A stretch of 64,000 bases of DNA, from positions 1-64,000 of the forward strand of contig CABZJM010000004.1 in the NCBI GenBank assembly GCA_902526075.1. Direction: 5' to 3'. Source of the DNA: an uncultured Bacteroidota bacterium. Lineage in GTDB: Bacteria > Bacteroidota > Bacteroidia > Flavobacteriales > Flavobacteriaceae. The notes under the pieces are model-generated. The model was given only the letters and a program-made list of their open reading frames with translations, made no database searches and had not been told where the DNA came from. A program made the translations under genes and the position numbers. Below, piece by piece: positions 48,364 to 56,609 of this stretch (the stretch's first letter is position 1; the number at the start of each line of letters is the position of its first letter).

Positions 48364-49887
48364 ATGAAAAATTTTAAAATAATATTATTAACTATAATTG
48401 GGTTATTGTCAATGTCATGTGACCTTGATGAAGACCCAATATTTTTAGATTCTCAAGCAGTTTATACTGATATTAATGTTGCAAAAGGTGCATTAGATGG
48501 AATTTATCAGGGATTAACTAGCTATGGAGCTCAGGAACAAAGACTTTTTGCTCTTGCAGGTTATTCGGGATTATTTGTTACAGGTAAAAACGGCGGTAAC
48601 AACGTTAATAATGTAAACAATGCAAACTTATTCTCTTTAAAACCAACCTATGATATAGATTCCGAGAATATGTGGGGAGGATTATACAGAGTTATTGCCA
48701 GGTGTAACGGTGCTATAGAAAATGTTTCAACAGTCTTGGAGCCATCATCATCTGATGAATCAGGGTTTAACGATATTGCCGGTCAAGCATACTTTGTTAG
48801 AGCATGGTCATACTTTTCTTTAACTAGATTATGGGGTGATGTACCTCTTTGGCTATCATTACCAAATAATGAAAACTTGCATTTAGCAACTTCACCTTCA
48901 AAGGATATTTATGCACAAATAATTACTGATGCCGAAATGGCAGCCTCTCTTATGAATGGCAATTTTGGAACTGGATATCCTAGGCAGTATGCTGCTAATA
49001 TGTTGCTAGCTAAGGTATATATGACTCTTGCTACTAATCCAGTTTTAAGAGCTGACGGATTAAGTGAAATGGATTACTGGCAATTAGCTTACGATCAAGC
49101 TATGCAGGCTTATGGTCAATACAGTTTAGTTGCTGATTACAGCAGTTTATTCACTGATACTAATGAAAACTCATCTGAATCTATTTGGGAATTACAAATA
49201 AGCCAAGATGCTGCAAACTCACAAATGGGAAGAAATTTTACCCCATGGAAATATAAACTAGGACAACATTTTGGATGGTTAAGGGCTAATGCAGATGTTT
49301 ATAATCATCATATATCGACCTATCCAAATGACCCAAGGCTGGAGGGAACCTACTTACATAGTTATAATAGAGCGGATAATGGAAATTTAGTTACTGTTTA
49401 TCCCTCTAACCCTAATAGACCAAACTTTTCCAAGGCACACCCATTTTTTTTCAAATTCACAGAGAAAGATACTCAGCATAGTAATCAATACGGAGATCAG
49501 AATGTAATCATTTACAGATATGGCGAATTACTAATCATGCTTGCCGAAATATCAAATGAATTAGACAATGGTCAACAATTAGGATTTATAACTGAACTAT
49601 TAAGTAGAGTTGGGATGAGTCCCCAAGCAGACTATTTTGGAACTCAAGCAGAATTTAGAGATGCAATTATGTATGAGTATAGATTTGAAGTGTTAGGTGA
49701 AGGAGAGGATGCGCATAACAACAGAAGGAGAGGATTTGATTATTTTTTAAATAAGACAATTTTATTTCACAATAATAACCCTATTCATAATCCTGCTGTA
49801 GATCTTACTTTAAGTACCGACGAGTCTCAAGTAATGTCATTGCCAATTCCGTTAATTGAAATCAACACTAACGATTTAATTGACTAA
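48364..49887 (+). CDS. RagB/SusD family nutrient-uptake lipoprotein
   Basis: ORF 48322..49887; likely start M15 at 48364 giving lipoprotein signal MKNFKIILLTIIGLLSMSCDLDEDP; AGQAYFVRAWSYFSLTRLWGDVPL and LGEGEDAHNNRRRGFDY. Confidence 0.95.
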   Translation: MKNFKIILLTIIGLLSMSCDLDEDPIFLDSQAVYTDINVAKGALDGIYQGLTSYGAQEQRLFALAGYSGLFVTGKNGGNNVNNVNNANLFSLKPTYDIDSENMWGGLYRVIARCNGAIENVSTVLEPSSSDESGFNDIAGQAYFVRAWSYFSLTRLWGDVPLWLSLPNNENLHLATSPSKDIYAQIITDAEMAASLMNGNFGTGYPRQYAANMLLAKVYMTLATNPVLRADGLSEMDYWQLAYDQAMQAYGQYSLVADYSSLFTDTNENSSESIWELQISQDAANSQMGRNFTPWKYKLGQHFGWLRANADVYNHHISTYPNDPRLEGTYLHSYNRADNGNLVTVYPSNPNRPNFSKAHPFFFKFTEKDTQHSNQYGDQNVIIYRYGELLIMLAEISNELDNGQQLGFITELLSRVGMSPQADYFGTQAEFRDAIMYEYRFEVLGEGEDAHNNRRRGFDYFLNKTILFHNNNPIHNPAVDLTLSTDESQVMSLPIPLIEINTNDLID

Positions 49888-49903
49888 AAATTTAAATTAA
49901 TAT

Positions 49904-49944
49904 ATGCTGCCATTAATTGTGATATTAGTGGTAGCATTTTTTTT
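49904..49944 (+). terminator. Strong intrinsic terminator between susD and the GH30 gene
   Basis: 14-bp stem ATGCTGCCATTAAT / ATTAGTGGTAGCAT (49904-49917 with 49924-49937; two G-T wobbles), 6-nt loop, followed by T8. Confidence 0.85.
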
Positions 49945-49949
49945 GAAAA

Positions 49950-52106
49950 TTGAGAAGTTTAATAATAACAGCTTTAATGACTTTGGTTTTGTGCCCCTTA
50001 ATTTCGCAAAATCAATTACCTCTTGCCAATGGTTTTCTAGAAGATATTGAAAATAATGAATTTCAATATTGGAGCCATCAAGCCAATGAGGGAGGAGAGG
50101 CAACATACTCAATTGAAACAAATGATTTGGTTGCGGGTAGCACAAAAGCTCTAAAATGTGAAGTGCATTCATTGGGGGCAAACGGATGGCATGTTAGTTC
50201 AAAAAGTGAATATCCTTTTCAAGTTATTGCCGGTCAAAAATATACAGTGACTTTCTTTGCTAAGGTTGAGGGAGCAGACTCAAGGCAAGTGAAACTTGTT
50301 TTTCAATCTGATGTTTCTGGTAGTTATCAGGGACAAAATATTTGGATAACTAATGAATGGCAAAGATATTCTCATACTTTTACTGTTGAACATTCTAGTG
50401 ATAACAATAGGGTGAGGTTTTGGTACATGCAATCTGACGTAACTTACTTATTGGATGAAGTGAGTATTTCCCCAGGCGATAGAATAACCTTTCAACCTGA
50501 AGAAAAACATCAAACAGTTGATGGTTTTGGAGCAGGAATTAAAAGAAGAACAGAGCAGCTCTATGTATTAAACGACTCGTTTAGAGAACAAATTGAACAA
50601 TATTGTTTTAATGACCTTGAGGTTAATATGATTAGGTTTTTTGTTTATCATGATTTAGAGCCTGAAAATGATAATGATGATCCGTACAGCTTAGACGAAT
50701 CACAACTTGATTGGACAAGATATGATAGTGATCCAACTATTTGGAGAACAAGATATGTTGGTGAAGCCTTACAAAATGCTTTTAGCCAAAGTATCAACGG
50801 ATTTGATCACATTATTGGTAACTGTAACAGCGCCCCAGCTTGGCTTAAAACAAACGGTCAACATAATGGTGGAGGCACTCTGATTAGTGGAGGAGAATCA
50901 GAATTTAGTGAGTTCCTAGTTGCTTTTTTAAACGGTATGGAATCACGATATGGAATTGAAGTAACGGCAATTTCTCCTACAAATGAACCTGACTACGAAG
51001 TTTCATATGAATCTATGAATACAACTCCTTCAGAATTATCAAGTATATTAATAAATCTTAACTCTAGATTGTCAAACTCTGGTTTAAATTATATCGATAT
51101 AGTTTCACCTGAATGTTTTAGAGTTGAATCTCAAAATTCCGGAACTTCTGCTACCAATTATATTAATACAATGTTTGAAAATTCAGCTGTTGAGGAAGCT
51201 GTGGATATTGTAGCTACTCATACTTATGCTGACCCCAATCATAATGCTAATTGGAATGCATTAAAAGTAGCGGCTAATGGTAAACCAGTATGGGTAACGG
51301 AATCTGCAAATCTCAATAGTACAGATCAATCAATGACAGATGCCGCAAATTATATTAAGTGGATAATAAGAGGATTTAACGAAGGTGGAGTTACTGCTTA
51401 CATGCTACATTTATTTTATGAGGAAGCCGATAACAATGGTTATTCTAGCTTAGTTGCATGGACTCCAATAGGTGAAATAATTTTACCAAAAAGATATCAT
51501 TCATTCAAGCATTTTACAAACTTAGTCAAGAAAGATTATAGCCTGATTAGTTCTGCTTCAAGCGATGAAAATGGAGTTTTTGTTGCTGGATTTATTTCAG
51601 ATGATGAATCTAAGGTAATAGTTCAAATATTTAATGAGGGAAATGAAAAAGACTTATCAATAGATATTCCGCTTGGTGCAATATCAGTTGAAACCTTTTT
51701 AACCACTAATAATGACTCTCAGGAGTTTTCATCCTTGGGGACATATGAAATAGATTATTATAACAGATATTTTACAACAACTCTGCCCGAATTATCTTTA
51801 ACTTCACTAGTTTTTGATATTGATGAATCTCTTTCTAACAGTGAGTTTAATTTTATAAATAATAATGATTTTCAAGTTGAGTTATTCCCTAATCCAGCAG
51901 AAGATCAACTCAATTTGATTCTACCTGATTATTCGAATTATAATGTTAAGATTTTTAATTTACAAGGTCGAAAATTAATCGATAGGTTTAGTAATAATAA
52001 AGAAGTTTTACTTGATATGTCTAAATTTCAAAAAGGAACTTACTTACTAAAGGTAAACTCTACAAGGGATAAAAGGACAGTAACTAAAAAGATAATCAAA
52101 CAATGA
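49950..52106 (+). CDS. CBM + GH30-family glycoside hydrolase with T9SS sorting domain
   Basis: 718 aa, TTG start; N-terminal CBM-like jelly roll; QTVDGFGAGIKRR, SPTNEPDYEVSYESM and VWVTESANL match GH30 acid/base and nucleophile strands; C-terminal VELFPNPAEDQLNLI...GTYLLKVN. Confidence 0.85.
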   Translation: MRSLIITALMTLVLCPLISQNQLPLANGFLEDIENNEFQYWSHQANEGGEATYSIETNDLVAGSTKALKCEVHSLGANGWHVSSKSEYPFQVIAGQKYTVTFFAKVEGADSRQVKLVFQSDVSGSYQGQNIWITNEWQRYSHTFTVEHSSDNNRVRFWYMQSDVTYLLDEVSISPGDRITFQPEEKHQTVDGFGAGIKRRTEQLYVLNDSFREQIEQYCFNDLEVNMIRFFVYHDLEPENDNDDPYSLDESQLDWTRYDSDPTIWRTRYVGEALQNAFSQSINGFDHIIGNCNSAPAWLKTNGQHNGGGTLISGGESEFSEFLVAFLNGMESRYGIEVTAISPTNEPDYEVSYESMNTTPSELSSILINLNSRLSNSGLNYIDIVSPECFRVESQNSGTSATNYINTMFENSAVEEAVDIVATHTYADPNHNANWNALKVAANGKPVWVTESANLNSTDQSMTDAANYIKWIIRGFNEGGVTAYMLHLFYEEADNNGYSSLVAWTPIGEIILPKRYHSFKHFTNLVKKDYSLISSASSDENGVFVAGFISDDESKVIVQIFNEGNEKDLSIDIPLGAISVETFLTTNNDSQEFSSLGTYEIDYYNRYFTTTLPELSLTSLVFDIDESLSNSEFNFINNNDFQVELFPNPAEDQLNLILPDYSNYNVKIFNLQGRKLIDRFSNNKEVLLDMSKFQKGTYLLKVNSTRDKRTVTKKIIKQ

Positions 52107-53503
52107 AAATAAACGGTTCCACATATTATTTTGTGCTAATATTTTTATTGTTTTTTAATAGTTTTTATGCTCAACAAGAATCAAAGCCTACCAATATAAT
52201 ATTTTATCTTTCAGATGATCAGGATCTTTTAGATTACGGAGTTTATGGCAACCCAAAAGTTGAAACTAGTAATGTTGATCTTCTAGCAAATCAAGGGATA
52301 AAATTTACAAATTTTTATTCTGGTCAGGCCATATGTGCTCCTAGTAGATCGCAAATTTTTACTGGAATGTATCCGGTAAAAAACGGTTGCATGGCAAATC
52401 ATATTGGTGTAAAGCCAAATATAAAAAGTATTACATCGTTATTAAAGGAATCAGGATATGAAGTGGTTTTAGCGGGTAAGAGCCATGTCAAACCAAACAA
52501 AGTGTTTGATTGGACACACTATTTTCCAAAAGTTAATAACAGATATTTACCACTAGAAAAAATTGACGATTATTTAAAAAATGTCAATAAACCATTTTGC
52601 TTAATTATTGCTTCAGATTATCCTCATGGTCCGTTTCCTAAAACTGACAATTATGGTAAAGCTGATATTTTTAAATTGCCATATGATCCAAATTATGTTG
52701 GTAATCACAAGCCAGGGTATTACCAAAATATTCAAGACGATAATGATCAGCTTGGAAAAGTTTTAGAAATGGTTGATAAGCATGGTCATAGAGAAAGCTC
52801 TATGTTTATTTATGCTTCAGACCATGGTCTCAGTGGTAAGTGGAGTTTAAAAGAACAAGGACTTCGTCTTCCGTTTGTTGTCAGATGGCCTGGAAAAATT
52901 ATGCCCAACACAACCTCTCAAACATTGTTGACTCTTGTAGATGTTTTACCTACTATTTTGGAAGTATCAAAAACCAAAATTCCTAGAGAACTTGACGGGA
53001 AAAGCTTTGTTGTGTCATTAAAAGGTGATAATAAGCAAATTAATGAATATATATACGGGGTAGCTACTAGACAAAATATTAGGGAATGTAAAATTTTCCC
53101 TTCTAGAATGGTAAGAGACTCAAGGTTTAAGCTAATAAGAAATTTTAATTCCATTGAGGTTGTCAATTCAAATTTGGGTGACAATCCAATTATAAACGAA
53201 TTTGCCAAAATCGGAGCAGAATCTTTTCCAAATATTCCTTACGAAGAATTATACGACTTAGAAAAAGACCCATATCAAAAAGTAAATTTGATAAAGGATA
53301 ATAAATATAAAAAAATAAGAAACAGATTATCAATCGCTTTAGAAAACTGGATGAAAAGTCAAGAAGATTTTCTGTTGGAAGATCCAATCTCAATATTAAA
53401 ACCGACCCTTCATCCTTTAGATAAAAATTCAAAATGGAATAGGGTACCTCAAAGTTTGACCGGTAAACTAAAAAATGAAGACTATATTAAACTCCACTAT
53501 TAA
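52103..53503 (+). CDS. Sulfatase (S1 family)
   Basis: 466 aa; YLSDDQDLLDYGVYGNPKVETSNVDLLANQGIKFTNFYSGQAICAPSRSQIFTGMYP (CAPSR). Confidence 0.93.
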   Translation: MKINGSTYYFVLIFLLFFNSFYAQQESKPTNIIFYLSDDQDLLDYGVYGNPKVETSNVDLLANQGIKFTNFYSGQAICAPSRSQIFTGMYPVKNGCMANHIGVKPNIKSITSLLKESGYEVVLAGKSHVKPNKVFDWTHYFPKVNNRYLPLEKIDDYLKNVNKPFCLIIASDYPHGPFPKTDNYGKADIFKLPYDPNYVGNHKPGYYQNIQDDNDQLGKVLEMVDKHGHRESSMFIYASDHGLSGKWSLKEQGLRLPFVVRWPGKIMPNTTSQTLLTLVDVLPTILEVSKTKIPRELDGKSFVVSLKGDNKQINEYIYGVATRQNIRECKIFPSRMVRDSRFKLIRNFNSIEVVNSNLGDNPIINEFAKIGAESFPNIPYEELYDLEKDPYQKVNLIKDNKYKKIRNRLSIALENWMKSQEDFLLEDPISILKPTLHPLDKNSKWNRVPQSLTGKLKNEDYIKLHY

Positions 53504-53504
53504 T

Positions 53505-55160
53505 ATGCTTAAGTCAAAACTTATATTACTAATTATTCCTCTGTTTTTTTCGTCCTCTGAAAATATAAGAACAACTCAAAAACCAGTTAATGTTGTATGG
53601 ATAAGTTGTGAGGATATGGGGCCTATATTAGGATCTTATGGGAATGACGTAGTTAAAACACCAAACCTTGATAAGCTTGCATCAGAAGGAGTTAGATATA
53701 CTAATGCATATTCAACTGCTGGAGTCTGTGCCCCAAGTAGATTTTCAATTATAACAGGAATGTATTCTGCTAGACTTGGAGCACACAATATGAGAACGGG
53801 AGATTATCATAATTATAAAACTCCTGAGCAGCTTACTTACAGAAAAGATATTGGTGTAATTGATAAGGCTGGGAAAAATATTCCAGAGTATGAGGTAGTT
53901 CCGCCACCCTACGTTAAACCATTTACTGAGATTTTAAGAGCTAATGGATATTATTGTGCAAATAATTTTAAATGTGATTATCAATTTAATGCCCCGTTTA
54001 CAGCATGGGATGAAGTATCATCAACCGTAAGTTTTCGGGATGCGCCAAAAGACAAACCATTCTTTTATGTTTGGAATACATTGTTAACTCACGAATCTAG
54101 AATTTGGGAAAGGAGCAATAAACCACTAACTGTTAACCCTAATGATGTGGAAATTCCGTCATATTTTCCAGACATTCCACAAGTTAGAAACGATATTGCT
54201 AGAAAGTACTCCAATATTGAAGCTATGGATGAAAAAGTAGGCGAGATAATTAGTCAGCTAAAGGAAGATGGATTATTAGAAAATACAATTATTATGTTTT
54301 GGAGCGATCACGGGGGAAACCTACTTAGACAAAAAAGAGCTGTTGGAAATAGTGGATTAAATATTCCCTTAATAATTAGATACCCAAATAAAATAGATGC
54401 TGGAAAAGTTGATGATAGAATTGTATCTCTAATGGATTTAGGCCCTACGGTTTTATCTCTTTTAAATATTGAGCCTCCAAAACATTATGATGGTAAGGCA
54501 ATAGCTGGTAAATATGAAGAAAGTCCAAGGAAATATGCATTTGGTACTGCCGATAGATTTGACGAAAGCACAGATATGCAACGATCGGTTTTGGATGGAA
54601 GGTATGTTTACATCAAAAACTTTATGCCTGAACTACCTCTTATCTACCGAAATAAATACAGAGAAAGAATTACTATGAATTCAAAACTTATTAAAATGGA
54701 TAGTTTAGACATGTTAGAAGGAGATGCAAAATATATATTTATGAAAACAAAACCTTTTGAGGAGTTTTATGATCTTGAAACTGATCCGTATGAGGTTAAC
54801 AATATTATTGATGATCCAAAATATGTTGGTAGGATAAACAATTTTAGAGATGCTTTACAAGATTGGCAAAATGAAATTAATGATCAGGGATTCATTCCTG
54901 AGAATAAAATAGTAGAATCATTTTGGCCAAATCTAATTCAGCCAAAAACAGAAAGTGTTGAGTTTCAAATGAGAGATGATGGTTTATATGAACTAACCTC
55001 AATTACAAATGGAGCCTCAATAGGCTACCAAATTGAAGACCAAATAGGAACAAATAGCTGGAGTTTATATCACAAGCCAATATTGCTTGGGGACAAACAA
55101 AAAATTGTTGCGAGAGCAATTAGACTAGGATATAAAGCATCAGAAATAACATCAAACTAA
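53505..55160 (+). CDS. Sulfatase (S1 family) with C-terminal accessory domain
   Basis: ORF 53475..55160; likely start M11 at 53505, 2 nt after the previous stop, giving a signal peptide; TAGVCAPSRFSIITGMYSAR; C-terminal region after about residue 480 is chitobiase C-term/FN3-like. Confidence 0.92.
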   Translation: MLKSKLILLIIPLFFSSSENIRTTQKPVNVVWISCEDMGPILGSYGNDVVKTPNLDKLASEGVRYTNAYSTAGVCAPSRFSIITGMYSARLGAHNMRTGDYHNYKTPEQLTYRKDIGVIDKAGKNIPEYEVVPPPYVKPFTEILRANGYYCANNFKCDYQFNAPFTAWDEVSSTVSFRDAPKDKPFFYVWNTLLTHESRIWERSNKPLTVNPNDVEIPSYFPDIPQVRNDIARKYSNIEAMDEKVGEIISQLKEDGLLENTIIMFWSDHGGNLLRQKRAVGNSGLNIPLIIRYPNKIDAGKVDDRIVSLMDLGPTVLSLLNIEPPKHYDGKAIAGKYEESPRKYAFGTADRFDESTDMQRSVLDGRYVYIKNFMPELPLIYRNKYRERITMNSKLIKMDSLDMLEGDAKYIFMKTKPFEEFYDLETDPYEVNNIIDDPKYVGRINNFRDALQDWQNEINDQGFIPENKIVESFWPNLIQPKTESVEFQMRDDGLYELTSITNGASIGYQIEDQIGTNSWSLYHKPILLGDKQKIVARAIRLGYKASEITSN

Positions 55161-55167
55161 ATTTATA

Positions 55168-56607
55168 ATGAAAAAAATATTTGTAATCATCCTAGGAGTA
55201 TTTCTAATATCATGTAATAATCATGTTCAAAAAAAGCATAACATACTTTTTATTTCAATTGATGATCTAAGGCCAACTATGAATTCTTATAATTATGAAA
55301 ATGAGAAAATGATTACTCCTTACATGGATAAGTTGGCTTCTGAGGGCGTACAATTTAATAATGCTTTTACAAATATTGCAGTATGTGGTGCAAGTAGAGC
55401 AAGTATTATGACTGGTGTTAGACCAAGCGAGAAGAGATTTAATGATTTTTCAACTCGAGCGTCAGTTGACGCCCCAAATGCAATTCCGCTTAATCAGATT
55501 TTTAAAGAAAACGGATATGAGACTATTTCATATGGAAAGATTTACCATCACAATGATGATTTTGCAGAGTATTGGACAGAAAAAGATAATGGTGCAGCTC
55601 AAGCTGATTTTCAAGATCCAGAATCTATAAGATTACGAGATAATGCTGAAACGGGTGAGTATGGTAAGAAAAATCCAATTGTCGAATATCCTGATGTAGA
55701 TGACTTTGCATATAATGATGGAAAAATTACACTTAGGGCAATTGAAAAGTTTAAGGAATTTAGCAACAATGGAAAACCTTTTTTTATGGCAATCGGATAT
55801 GTATCTCCTCACCTACCTTTCATACAGCCTAAAAAATATTGGGATATGTATGACCATGATAAAATCAAATTAGCAGAAAACACATATCAACCTCTGAATT
55901 CACCAGACATAGCAATTGAAGCACAACATAATTCAGCGGAACTTAGAAAAAATTACCTTGGAATTCCTGCCGAAGGATTACTGGATGAGAAATTATCACG
56001 GGACCTTGTTCATGGTTATTATGCGAGTGTTTCCTATATGGATGCAATGATTGGAAAATTAATCCAAGGATTAGAAGAGGCTGGATTAAGAGATAATACA
56101 ACAATAATTTTGTGGAGTGATCACGGATACTTTTTAGGTGAACATGGCTTTTGGTGTAAGCATAGTACTTTTTACGAAGCAGTCCAAACCCCGTTAATTA
56201 TATCTTCTCCAAAATATAGTGCAAAGGATAATTCAGATTCTTTCACGGAGTTAGTTGACATATACCCCACAATTTGTGAGCTTACCGGGATAACTCCTCC
56301 GAATTATATACAAGGACAAAGCTTAACTCCCGTTCTTGAAAATCCAAAAATTATTTTAAAAGATGAGGTTTACACAAGATATAAGCAAGGCGAAGCAGTG
56401 ATAGATAAAAACTATTCTTACACTGAATTTGTATTAGGAGAAAAATATTTAGGTAATATGCTTTATGATATGCAAAACGATAAAAAGCAAAATATTGATA
56501 TTTCAAAACTCCCTGAAAATAAAGAGCTTGTTAAAAAATATAGTATTAAATTAGAAAAGATGAGAACTTATGTAAATAAGGATCCGTTTCAAAATCAATC
56601 AAATTAA
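55168..56607 (+). CDS. Sulfatase, iduronate-2-sulfatase-like (S1 family), lipoprotein
   Basis: 479 aa; MKKIFVIILGVFLISCNN lipoprotein signal; FISIDDLRPTMNSY, VCGASRASIMTGVRPS, FFMAIGYVSPHLPFIQPKKYWDMY, ILWSDHGYFLGEHGFWCKHS. Confidence 0.93.
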   Translation: MKKIFVIILGVFLISCNNHVQKKHNILFISIDDLRPTMNSYNYENEKMITPYMDKLASEGVQFNNAFTNIAVCGASRASIMTGVRPSEKRFNDFSTRASVDAPNAIPLNQIFKENGYETISYGKIYHHNDDFAEYWTEKDNGAAQADFQDPESIRLRDNAETGEYGKKNPIVEYPDVDDFAYNDGKITLRAIEKFKEFSNNGKPFFMAIGYVSPHLPFIQPKKYWDMYDHDKIKLAENTYQPLNSPDIAIEAQHNSAELRKNYLGIPAEGLLDEKLSRDLVHGYYASVSYMDAMIGKLIQGLEEAGLRDNTTIILWSDHGYFLGEHGFWCKHSTFYEAVQTPLIISSPKYSAKDNSDSFTELVDIYPTICELTGITPPNYIQGQSLTPVLENPKIILKDEVYTRYKQGEAVIDKNYSYTEFVLGEKYLGNMLYDMQNDKKQNIDISKLPENKELVKKYSIKLEKMRTYVNKDPFQNQSN

Positions 56608-56609
56608 CT

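Noticed and set aside
49897-50181. Minus-strand 94-aa ORF
   Set aside because: It lies over the terminator hairpin and antisense to the GH30 signal peptide/CBM; composition is not protein-like.
53475-53503. Overlap of the first two sulfatases as evidence of a frameshifted single gene
   Set aside because: Each has its own CAPSR active-site motif and full-length sulfatase architecture; the second very likely starts at ATG 53505 with a signal peptide, removing the overlap.
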